NCBI GenBank assembly: GCA_945860425.1
Contig: CAMAQU010000126.1
Location: forward strand, 1-5,446
From: Sphingomonas paucimobilis
GTDB lineage: Bacteria; Pseudomonadota; Alphaproteobacteria; Sphingomonadales; Sphingomonadaceae
Direction of reading: 5' to 3'
Length of the DNA stretch: 5,446 nt
The notes below the pieces were generated by a model, which was given only the letters and a program-made list of their open reading frames with translations, had not been told where the DNA came from and ran no database searches. This document shows positions 1-5,446 of this stretch, one piece after another (the first letter of the stretch is position 1; each line of letters opens with the position of its first letter). The position numbers were made by a program, and so were the translations under genes.

Positions 1-293
1 GGCTGGAGCGTGAGGAAGAGCGGGAGCGCGCAGCGGGCCGTGACTTTGACTATTTCAACAGCAATCGCCGCGCCTTTGGCTTGGTCGAAGAAGTCCCCTT
101 TGACGCCAGCGGGCGTTTTATTCTGCCCACATTTTTCCGCGCCAAAGCGCAGTTGACGGAACTCGCCTTCTTCTTTGGTACGGGCAATACATTTGAAATT
201 TGGAACCCCAATCTCCTCACCGACACGCCCGGAATTGATGAGGAAACCAAGGATGTGGCTGCCTTCCTCATGGCAGAACGAGGTGTGCGGTAA
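1..293 (+). CDS. mraZ: MraZ transcriptional regulator, C-terminal 96 codons (5' end outside the window)
   Basis: MraZ is a DNA-binding protein with two SpoVT-AbrB-type half-domains that forms ring-shaped oligomers. In studied bacteria it binds repeats upstream of its own gene and controls the dcw cluster; that site would lie left of this window. The frame is open from base 3. Visible residues 1-20 are a charged linker (LEREEERERAAGRDFDYF). The second half-domain follows, with its signature DASGRFILP at visible residues 34-42 and GTGNTFEIWNP at 59-69, then a short C-terminal helix. A TTG at 81 could be read as a start, but that would cut off the linker and part of the domain, so the true start is upstream. 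The whole protein would be expected to be about 145-165 residues. The TAA stop at 291-293 shares its last base with the rsmH ATG. Family assignment is firm; the regulatory role is known for the family, not shown here. Confidence 0.93.
   Translation, partial: LEREEERERAAGRDFDYFNSNRRAFGLVEEVPFDASGRFILPTFFRAKAQLTELAFFFGTGNTFEIWNPNLLTDTPGIDEETKDVAAFLMAERGVR
280..285 (+). promoter_or_regulatory. Ribosome binding site of rsmH
   Basis: GAGGTG lies inside the last codons of mraZ, 7 bases before the ATG at 293. It supports that start, which overlaps the mraZ stop as TAATG. Confidence 0.7.
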
Positions 294-1231
294 TGCCCCA
301 GATCGCACCCCATATCCCCGTCTTGCTGGATGAAGTCATCGATGCGCTCGCCATCAGCCCCGGCGAAACGCATATCGACGGCACATTTGGCGCAGGCGGC
401 TATAGTCGCGCGATGATCAAGGCTGGCGCAAAGGTCATTGCCTTTGACCGTGATCCTGATGCCATTGCAGCTGGGCGGGATGCCGATCTCCAAGACCTCA
501 CCCTGGTCGAAGATCGCTTCTCCAACATGGCCGCACATATCGATGCGCCCGTTGATGGGGTGACGCTCGATATCGGCGTCTCCTCCATGCAAATTGATCA
601 GGCTGAACGTGGTTTCTCATTTCAGAGCGATGGTCCGCTTGATATGCGGATGGAGCAATCCGGCGAGACAGCCGCAGACTTCGTCAATACGGCCGACGAG
701 GCTGAGATTGCCGATGTCATCTACCGTTATGGCGATGAACCCAAATCGCGGCGAATTGCGCGCGCCATTGTCGCTGCCCGCCCAATGACGCGCACGGCCG
801 AGCTTGCGGCAGTTGTTCGCAAGGCCAGCGGCTGGCGCATGGGGCAGAAGGCCGATCCAGCAACCCGGACATTTCAGGCCATCCGCATTCACATCAACCG
901 TGAACTGGGTGAGCTGGAAGATGGTCTTGTTGCGGCAGAAAAGGTTTTGAAGCCGGGCGGTCGTCTGGCTGTTGTGACCTTTCACAGCCTTGAAGATCGG
1001 ATTGTGAAGCGCTTCTTGCGGGATCGTAGCGGGCAAAATCCAGCCGGATCGCGCCATATTCCGGTTGTGGCATCCCAAGGCCCGGCGGCGACCTTTGAAG
1101 CTGTGGCCAAAGCGGTTCGGCCATCCGAACGTGAACTCACCCATAATCCTCGCGCGCGATCAGCAACATTGCGTGTCGCGCGCCGCACAACTGCCCAATC
1201 CCGCCCTTCAGACATAAGAGGTGCTGCATGA
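293..1231 (+). CDS. rsmH: 16S rRNA (cytosine-1402-N4)-methyltransferase RsmH (MraW)
   Basis: RsmH uses S-adenosylmethionine to methylate N4 of C1402 in the decoding centre of 16S rRNA, acting in the cytosol on the small subunit. The 312-residue length is normal for the family. Motifs in order: HIPVLLDEV at 7-15; the SAM-binding loop DGTFGAGGYS at 29-38; the acidic strand end FDRDPDA at 51-57; LDIGVSSMQID at 92-102; GFSFQSDGPLDMRM at 107-120; TFQAIRIHINRELGELE at 193-209; PGGRLAVVTFHSLEDR at 221-236; and the C-terminal NPRARSATLR at 285-294. The helical insertion domain lies roughly between residues 110 and 200. The start is the ATG overlapping the mraZ stop, with a good ribosome site. The stop overlaps the next gene as ATGA. 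All signature motifs are intact, so the enzyme should be active. Position after mraZ is the classic dcw arrangement. Confidence 0.98.
   Translation: MPQIAPHIPVLLDEVIDALAISPGETHIDGTFGAGGYSRAMIKAGAKVIAFDRDPDAIAAGRDADLQDLTLVEDRFSNMAAHIDAPVDGVTLDIGVSSMQIDQAERGFSFQSDGPLDMRMEQSGETAADFVNTADEAEIADVIYRYGDEPKSRRIARAIVAARPMTRTAELAAVVRKASGWRMGQKADPATRTFQAIRIHINRELGELEDGLVAAEKVLKPGGRLAVVTFHSLEDRIVKRFLRDRSGQNPAGSRHIPVVASQGPAATFEAVAKAVRPSERELTHNPRARSATLRVARRTTAQSRPSDIRGAA
1216..1223 (+). promoter_or_regulatory. Ribosome binding site of the ftsL-like gene
   Basis: AAGAGGTG inside the 3' end of rsmH lies 4 bases before the ATG at 1228. It is one of the stronger Shine-Dalgarno matches in the window and settles the ftsL-like start. 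Confidence 0.72.
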
Positions 1232-1848
1232 TCGCTCACAAATTTCGTCCCGTTGTTTGGGTCGTCGGGTGTGCTTTCGCCGCGACTGCCCTTTACACCG
1301 TCTCGCTCGGCGTCGCGTCAGAGCGCACGCGCATGGAAGATTTGGATCAGCAGATCGCCATGACGCAGCGCGATATTCGGCAATTGCAGACCGAAATGGG
1401 CACGCGGGCTTCTTTGCGGCAACTTGAGCGCTGGAATGTCGAGGCACTTGCATTGTCTGCGCCCAAGGCGGGTCAATTCCGGGCAACAGAATCGGCGCTG
1501 AAGTCGATTGATGGTGGCACGCTGCCCGCGGATGGCTTTACACCGCCACCCGTTATGGTTGCGGCTGCCACCCGTCCAGCAACCGCTCCGGCGCCGCCGG
1601 CGGAACAGAAAATTGCAATGGCATCTGCCCCCGCTGCGTCTGCTCCCGCCTCGACCAGCAAGGCTGTGAGCAGCAAGCCGCAGGCGACGGCCAGCAAGAC
1701 AACATCCAACAAGGCAACGGCGGCCAAGGCCCAGCGCTTTGCGATGCTTGACCGCGCTTTGGTGGACAAGCGGACGTTCAACGAAATTCTGGTGCGCGCT
1801 GAAAGCGAGAGCCGGACGGGAGCTGGAAAGGGCAAAACGGCTCCGTGA
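1228..1848 (+). CDS. ftsL: FtsL-like bitopic cell division protein with extended Ala/Pro/Ser/Lys-rich tail
   Basis: This 206-residue protein sits where ftsL sits in dcw clusters, between rsmH and ftsI. FtsL forms a periplasmic coiled-coil complex with FtsB and FtsQ and helps activate FtsW-FtsI. Seen here: a short basic N-terminus; one hydrophobic segment at about residues 8-28; then a charged heptad-like helix at about 31-70 (SERTRMEDLDQQIAMTQRDI, then QLQTEMGTR and LRQLERWN), which fits FtsL. Residues 71-99 continue with LALSAPKAGQF. Residues 100-168 are low-complexity, rich in Ala, Pro, Ser, Thr and Lys. A final predicted helix spans about 169-195 (RFAMLDRALVDKRT onward), ending in a Gly/Lys tail. 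The usual FtsL has only about 90-125 residues. FtsL sequences diverge fast, so the name rests on position, topology and coiled coil rather than strong motifs. A clade-specific division protein replacing FtsL is the alternative. It overlaps rsmH by ATGA and ftsI by GTGA. Confidence 0.78.
   Translation: MIAHKFRPVVWVVGCAFAATALYTVSLGVASERTRMEDLDQQIAMTQRDIRQLQTEMGTRASLRQLERWNVEALALSAPKAGQFRATESALKSIDGGTLPADGFTPPPVMVAAATRPATAPAPPAEQKIAMASAPAASAPASTSKAVSSKPQATASKTTSNKATAAKAQRFAMLDRALVDKRTFNEILVRAESESRTGAGKGKTAP
1656..1713 (+). repeat. Imperfect in-frame Ser-Lys repeat within the ftsL-like linker
   Basis: CAGCAAG occurs at 1656-1662, 1671-1677 and 1692-1698, and a variant CAACAAG at 1707-1713. The spacings are 15, 21 and 15 bases, all multiples of three, so each copy reads Ser-Lys or Asn-Lys (residues 144-145, 149-150, 156-157, 161-162). 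The units are degenerate, and composition bias could account for much of the likeness. Confidence 0.5.
1825..1832 (+). promoter_or_regulatory. Weak, distant ribosome binding site candidate for ftsI
   Basis: GGAAAGGG lies 12 bases before the GTG at 1845, farther than the usual 5-9. Nothing better is closer. With the GTGA overlap, this suggests ftsI is translated largely by ribosomes finishing the ftsL-like gene. Confidence 0.4.
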
Positions 1849-3545
1849 CAACGCTCGTCGCCCGGACGGACAGAACGCGTTACGCCAAACTTAAGGAACA
1901 GTCGCTCGCGATTGCCCATCAACGGCTGATGGTTCTGATGCTTCTTTTTGGCGCGGTGGCCTGTGTCATCGCGCTTCGGCTTTTGTGGCTGACGGTTTTT
2001 TCAGATGGGGCCAATGGACGTTTGGGGCCGGACGCCCTTTTGCCGCCGCGCGCCGATATTGTGGACCGCAATGGCGAAGTTCTGGCGCGCACAATGGATG
2101 CCTGGTCAATTGGCGTCCATCCTGACCGCCTGCTGAATCGCCCAGCCGATCTTGCGCCCAAGCTTGCAGCGCTGATGGCCGAGCGAACAGAAGCCCAGTA
2201 TCTGCAGCTTTTGAAGTCAGGCATGACCTTCACCTATTTGCGCCGCCGCGCTATGCCGGAGCTTGTCGCCAAGGTGAATGCGCTGGGGGAACCCGCCATG
2301 GCCTTTTCGCGGGAGCCTGAACGTCTCTATCCGCAATTGACGCTGGCGGCGCACGTGCTCGGCTATACCGATATGGATGGCAAGGGCGTGATGGGTATGG
2401 AGCGGGTGCTGGATGCCCAATTGACGGATAAGGCAGGGCGCAAACAGCCTGCTGTTCTGTCCATCGACAAGCGGGTTCAGGCCGCGATGGAATCTGAATT
2501 GTCCAATGCCGTGGTCAAGCATCAGGCGCTGGGGGCGACTGGCCTTGTGCTTGATGTGCACACAGGGGAATTGCTGGCGATGGTGTCCTTGCCGGTGTTT
2601 AATCCTAATAAAATCAGCCAGGCAAATCCGGAATCCTTGCGCAACAACGTGACGCAGAGCGTTTATGAACTCGGATCGACATTTAAGCCGATCGCCATTG
2701 CAGGAGCAATAGATGCAGGTGTCGTGACATCTATGTCCAAACGCTATGATGCCACCGCGCCCCTGAAGGTTGGCAAGTTCACGATTAAGGATGATCACCC
2801 GCTCAATCGCTGGATGAACGTGCCCGAAACGCTGGTGCATTCGTCCAACATTGTGACCGCCCGCCTTGCCGATGAAATGGGCCAACAGCGCATGGAAGCT
2901 TTGTTTCGGCGCATGGGTTTTTATGAGCCACCCTATATCGAGCTGCGGGAAAAGGGGCGGACGCTTGTTCCCGGATATTGGGGTAGAACTACGGTCATGA
3001 CGACGGCCTATGGCCATGGCATCGCCATTACGCCGCTGCAATTGGCAACGGCCTATGCCGCTTTGGTGAACGGTGGATTTTGGCGGCCAGCGACATTGAT
3101 GAAGACTGCCCCAGATAAGGCACCTAAGGGCCGCCGCGTGCTATCGGCTTATGCCAGCGAGATGAGCCGAAAGCTGCTGCGCCTGATCGTGACAGACGGC
3201 ACTGGCAAGCGGGCAGAAGTTGCGGGCATGCGCGTCGGCGGCAAGACCGGCACGGCGGAAAAGCCGGGTGCGGGCGGATATTCCCGCCATGTCAATGTGT
3301 CGACCTTTGCCGCTGTGTTTCCCATGGATGCGCCGCGTTATGTTGTTGTTGCCATGCTCGATGCACCCAAGGGCACAGCCGATACCTTTGGTTTTACAAC
3401 GGCTGCTTGGACGGCAGCCCCCGTCGTTGCCAATGTGATTTCCCGGACTGGCCCCATGCTCGGCGTCTTCCCAGACCCGTCCAAAGATATGCAGCTTGAT
3501 GATCTGCGCACGTTGATCTGGAAAGAAAAAGAGAGGGCGGAATGA
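1845..3545 (+). CDS. ftsI: Septal peptidoglycan D,D-transpeptidase FtsI (PBP3)
   Basis: FtsI cross-links stem peptides of septal peptidoglycan in the periplasm, working with FtsW, and is a beta-lactam target. It has 566 residues. Residues 1-27 are a basic cytoplasmic tail. The membrane anchor is about 28-52. The non-catalytic pedestal (PBP dimer domain) covers about 65-195, with PPRADIVDRNGEVLA at 67-81, EPERLYPQLTLAAHVLGY at 157-174 and GVMGMERVLDAQL at 181-193. The transpeptidase domain covers about 203-535. Its active-site motifs are intact: S278-T-F-K281 (catalytic Ser278, in YELGSTFKP), S333-S-N335 and K467-T-G469 (in GGKTGTAEK). The start is GTG at 1845, the first possible start codon after an in-frame stop at 1800-1802. 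The next in-frame ATG (1929) would remove the cytoplasmic tail. The linker between pedestal and catalytic domain is about 20 residues shorter than in E. coli FtsI. It overlaps both neighbours by four bases. Confidence 0.97.
   Translation: MTTLVARTDRTRYAKLKEQSLAIAHQRLMVLMLLFGAVACVIALRLLWLTVFSDGANGRLGPDALLPPRADIVDRNGEVLARTMDAWSIGVHPDRLLNRPADLAPKLAALMAERTEAQYLQLLKSGMTFTYLRRRAMPELVAKVNALGEPAMAFSREPERLYPQLTLAAHVLGYTDMDGKGVMGMERVLDAQLTDKAGRKQPAVLSIDKRVQAAMESELSNAVVKHQALGATGLVLDVHTGELLAMVSLPVFNPNKISQANPESLRNNVTQSVYELGSTFKPIAIAGAIDAGVVTSMSKRYDATAPLKVGKFTIKDDHPLNRWMNVPETLVHSSNIVTARLADEMGQQRMEALFRRMGFYEPPYIELREKGRTLVPGYWGRTTVMTTAYGHGIAITPLQLATAYAALVNGGFWRPATLMKTAPDKAPKGRRVLSAYASEMSRKLLRLIVTDGTGKRAEVAGMRVGGKTGTAEKPGAGGYSRHVNVSTFAAVFPMDAPRYVVVAMLDAPKGTADTFGFTTAAWTAAPVVANVISRTGPMLGVFPDPSKDMQLDDLRTLIWKEKERAE
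3531..3537 (+). promoter_or_regulatory. Ribosome binding site of murE
   Basis: GAGAGGG, at the end of an 18-base purine run (3520-3537) coding the charged FtsI tail, lies 4 bases before the murE ATG at 3542. It fixes that start. Confidence 0.7.
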
Positions 3546-4960
3546 AACTCGGCAGCCTCCTCGGCACGGATGACCAGACGCCTGTCACAGGCTTTGCAAT
3601 CGACCATCGCAAAGTTGCCCCCGGCACGATCTTTGGGGCCTTTGAGGGCGCGAAGGTGAATGGAGAAGATTTCATCGAGGCCGCGATTGCCGCAGGAGCC
3701 GTTGCCGTCGTGGCCCGACCGGGCGTTCGGGTTGAGGGCGCTGTCCACATTTCCAACGATGAACCACGCCGCAGCTTTGCGCTATTGGCGGCAAAGTTTT
3801 TCCAGCCATTCCCCGATATCTGCGTCGCGGTGACCGGAACAAATGGCAAGACCTCCACTGTCGAAATGACGCGCCAGCTCTGGCGCATGACAGGCCATCC
3901 TGCTGCATCCATCGGAACATTGGGTGTCACCACCGGCGATGATCGTGTGGTCACGGGTCTTACAACTCCGGATATTGTCACTTTCCTCTCCAACATGGCG
4001 GGCCTCAATCGCGAAGGCGTGAGCCATGTCGCTTTTGAAGCGTCCAGCCATGGCTTGCATCAGTGCCGGACAGAGGGCCTGCCTGTGCGCGCGGCAGCTT
4101 TCACCAATTTGAGCCGAGACCACCTAGATTACCATGGCGACATGGCAAATTACTTCACGGCCAAAATGCGCCTGTTCTCTGAAGTGGTGGACAGCGATGG
4201 TGCGGTGGTCGTCTGGGCGGATGCGGGGGAATATTCCGCACGGGTGATTGATCTTGCGCGTGAACGCGGCCTTGCCCTGCTGACGGTTGGCGAGCGCGGA
4301 TCAACGCTGCGCCTTGCCGAGCGCAGTCCAGGCCAGCTTGGCCAACAGCTGATCATTGAGGCCGAAGGCAAGACGCATAAGATTAGCCTGCCGTTGATCG
4401 GCGCTTATCAGGCGGCCAATGCCCTTGTTGCAGCAGGGTTGGTGATCGCAACGGGCGGCGATGTCTCAACAACATTGGGCAATTTGTCCCGCCTTCAGCC
4501 TGTGCGCGGGCGGCTGGAACGTGCGGTCATTACACAATCTGGCGCCCCCGTTTACGTTGATTATGCGCATACGCCCGATGCGCTGGAAGCCGCAATTGAG
4601 GCGCTTCGTCCGCACTGCAAGGGCCGCCTGATCCTGGTGTTCGGCGCGGGCGGGGATCGAGATACGGGCAAGCGACCGGAAATGGGGGCCATTGCGGCGC
4701 AGTTGGCCGATTATGTGATCGTCACCGATGATAATCCGCGCTCGGAAGACCCCGCCACCATTCGCGCGGCCATATTGGCCGCTGCGCCGGGCGCGCGGGA
4801 TATTGGCGGACGGCGCGAGGCGATTGCCGCCGCCATTTCGGAAGCCGGGCCAGACGACATTGTTCTGCTGGCTGGTAAGGGGCATGAACAGGGGCAAATT
4901 GTGGGCGACCGTATTTTGCCCTTTGATGATGTCGCCGTTTCGCGGGAGTGTGCAGCATGA
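3542..4960 (+). CDS. murE: UDP-MurNAc-L-Ala-D-Glu:meso-2,6-diaminopimelate ligase MurE
   Basis: MurE adds the third residue of the peptidoglycan stem peptide in the cytosol, using ATP. At 472 residues it is slightly shorter than E. coli MurE (about 495). Domain 1 (UDP binding) is about 1-90. The central ATPase domain has the P-loop TGTNGKTST at 98-106, LTTPD at 140-144, EASSHGL at 166-172, FTNLSRDHLDYHG at 187-199 and YFTAKMRLF at 204-212, where K208 matches the carbamylated lysine of Mur ligases. The C-terminal domain has VRGRLE at 321-326, VDYAHTPDALE at 339-349, FGAGGDRDTGKRPEMG at 367-382, DNPR at 397-400 and AGKGHE at 444-449. DNPR is the known signature for meso-diaminopimelate rather than lysine, so the wall should be of the usual Gram-negative type. 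Unusually, the N-terminal motif reads D21-H22-R23 where most MurE have DSR. It overlaps ftsI and murF by ATGA. Confidence 0.97.
   Translation: MKLGSLLGTDDQTPVTGFAIDHRKVAPGTIFGAFEGAKVNGEDFIEAAIAAGAVAVVARPGVRVEGAVHISNDEPRRSFALLAAKFFQPFPDICVAVTGTNGKTSTVEMTRQLWRMTGHPAASIGTLGVTTGDDRVVTGLTTPDIVTFLSNMAGLNREGVSHVAFEASSHGLHQCRTEGLPVRAAAFTNLSRDHLDYHGDMANYFTAKMRLFSEVVDSDGAVVVWADAGEYSARVIDLARERGLALLTVGERGSTLRLAERSPGQLGQQLIIEAEGKTHKISLPLIGAYQAANALVAAGLVIATGGDVSTTLGNLSRLQPVRGRLERAVITQSGAPVYVDYAHTPDALEAAIEALRPHCKGRLILVFGAGGDRDTGKRPEMGAIAAQLADYVIVTDDNPRSEDPATIRAAILAAAPGARDIGGRREAIAAAISEAGPDDIVLLAGKGHEQGQIVGDRILPFDDVAVSRECAA
4944..4948 (+). promoter_or_regulatory. Ribosome binding site of murF
   Basis: GGGAG inside the last codons of murE lies 8 bases before the ATG at 4957 and supports the murF start. 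Confidence 0.6.
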
Positions 4961-5446
4961 GTGCGCTTTGGACGGCGGCCGAACTGGCGCTTGCAACGGG
5001 TGGACAGGCAAGCGGCGATTTTGCCGGAACAGGTCTTGCCTTTGACAGCCGTGAGGTTGGCCCCGGCGATCTGTTCATCGCGCTTAAAGGGGAAATGACG
5101 GACGGTCATCGGTTCGTCGACAGCGCTTTTGCGCAAGGGGCGGCTGGCGCGATTGTCTCCACCCCGATTGATCATCCGCATATCTTGGTCAAGGATACGA
5201 CGGCGGCGCTCAATGCCTTGGGGGTTGCTGCGCGCTTGAGAACATCTGCGCGCATTGCAGGCGTCACGGGATCGGTTGGAAAGACGAGCACGAAAGAAGC
5301 GCTGGCCGCTGCCCTGGCGCGCGCGAATAAGGGGCCGGTTCATCGGTCCGTCAAAAGCTATAACAACCATACAGGCGTCCCGCTGAGCCTTGGCCGCATG
5401 CCGGCGCAAACCCGCTTTGGTGTGTTTGAAATGGGCATGAACCATG
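4957..5446 (+). CDS. murF: UDP-MurNAc-tripeptide:D-Ala-D-Ala ligase MurF, N-terminal 163 codons (3' end outside the window)
   Basis: MurF adds the D-alanyl-D-alanine dipeptide to UDP-MurNAc-tripeptide, completing the cytoplasmic pentapeptide precursor; its substrate is the product of MurE just upstream. The frame is open from the ATG at 4957 to the window edge. The N-terminal substrate-binding domain (about 1-95) shows AFDSREVGPGDLFIALKGE at 28-46, then TDGHRFVDSAFAQGAAGAIV at 48-67. The ATPase domain begins with the P-loop TGSVGKTSTKE at 104-114. SYNNHTGVPLSL follows at 134-145, the family's NN-x-x-G-V-P-L motif, and FEMGMNH at 157-163, the start of the E-x-G-x-N motif, where the window ends. 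About two thirds of a normal MurF (about 450-480 residues) is missing, solely because of the window boundary. The start overlaps the murE stop as ATGA. Confidence 0.95.
   Translation, partial: MSALWTAAELALATGGQASGDFAGTGLAFDSREVGPGDLFIALKGEMTDGHRFVDSAFAQGAAGAIVSTPIDHPHILVKDTTAALNALGVAARLRTSARIAGVTGSVGKTSTKEALAAALARANKGPVHRSVKSYNNHTGVPLSLGRMPAQTRFGVFEMGMNH

Larger units (their letters stand above)
1..5446 (+). other. dcw cluster segment, probable single transcription unit
   Basis: Six genes on one strand in the order mraZ-rsmH-ftsL-ftsI-murE-murF, with all five junctions overlapping by 1 or 4 bases, leave no noncoding DNA. The order matches the start of dcw clusters across proteobacteria. Promoter and MraZ-binding repeats would be upstream of the window. 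Internal promoters cannot be excluded by reading alone. Confidence 0.88.

Noticed and set aside
81..293. A 70-codon reading of mraZ starting from TTG at 81
   Set aside because: The frame is open to the left edge and the upstream residues fit the MraZ linker and domain, so this is an internal TTG, not a start.
1588..1600. Perfect GC palindrome CCGGCG-C-CGCCGG
   Set aside because: A one-base loop cannot form a stable hairpin, no T run follows, and it falls within Pro/Ala codons where such words arise by chance.
1318..1851. 177-codon minus-strand frame opposite the ftsL-like gene, rich in Arg, Ser, Gly and Cys
   Set aside because: Its composition is the reverse reading of the Ala/Pro/Ser linker codons; there is no start-site or domain support. 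The plus-strand gene has a ribosome site, a membrane segment and the expected neighbours.
1996..2001. Run of six T as a possible terminator
   Set aside because: No GC-rich stem precedes it and it lies inside the ftsI membrane-proximal coding region.
2590..2740. Local drop in GC (about 50% by eye) including an ATA codon
   Set aside because: It coincides with the conserved SxxK region of ftsI, the frame is unbroken, and the dip is too small to argue for transferred DNA.
2217..3041. 274-codon open frame on the minus strand inside ftsI
   Set aside because: It lies wholly antisense to the active-site region of ftsI; its translation is rich in His, Arg and Gln with no recognisable domain. It is a shadow of codon bias.
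3520..3537. 18-base purine run with five A in a row as a possible frameshift site
   Set aside because: Both ftsI and murE read cleanly without a shift; the run is explained by the charged FtsI tail plus the murE ribosome site.
4711..5445. 244-codon open frame on the minus strand across the murE-murF junction
   Set aside because: It is antisense to two strongly supported Mur ligases, Arg- and Ala-rich, and has no recognisable motif.

Overview
The window is one uninterrupted, plus-strand stretch of a division and cell wall (dcw) cluster from a Gram-negative bacterium. The order is mraZ (3' part) - rsmH - ftsL-like - ftsI - murE - murF (5' part). The organism is most likely an alphaproteobacterium of the Sphingomonadales. 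That rests on the wording of the proteins: the MraZ C-terminal half, the long Ala/Pro-rich FtsL-position protein, an FtsI with a short linker before its transpeptidase domain, and a MurE with a DHR rather than DSR N-terminal motif. By eye the DNA is a little under 60% GC. The placement is inference from remembered family patterns, and no genus is claimed.

Layout: positions 1-293 carry the last 96 codons of mraZ, a transcriptional regulator of dcw clusters. Positions 293-1231 encode the 16S rRNA methyltransferase RsmH. Positions 1228-1848 encode a small bitopic division protein in the ftsL slot, with an unusually long low-complexity periplasmic tail. Positions 1845-3545 encode the septal peptidoglycan transpeptidase FtsI (PBP3). 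Positions 3542-4960 encode MurE, which adds meso-diaminopimelate to the peptidoglycan precursor. From 4957 the first 163 codons of murF, the next ligase in the pathway, run off the right edge.

The genes form one functional unit. MurE and MurF build the UDP-MurNAc-pentapeptide. FtsI cross-links the resulting peptides at the septum, and the FtsL-like protein is probably a scaffold for FtsI in the divisome. MraZ and RsmH are the usual leading genes of such clusters. Every one of the five gene junctions overlaps (TAATG, ATGA, GTGA, ATGA, ATGA), so there is no intergenic DNA at all and translation is probably coupled along the whole stretch. No promoter, terminator, RNA gene, mobile element or CRISPR array is visible.

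This is a core, conserved region. I found no sign of a new system. The points most worth a second look are the extended FtsL-like protein, the altered UDP-binding motif in MurE and the weakly signposted GTG start of ftsI.
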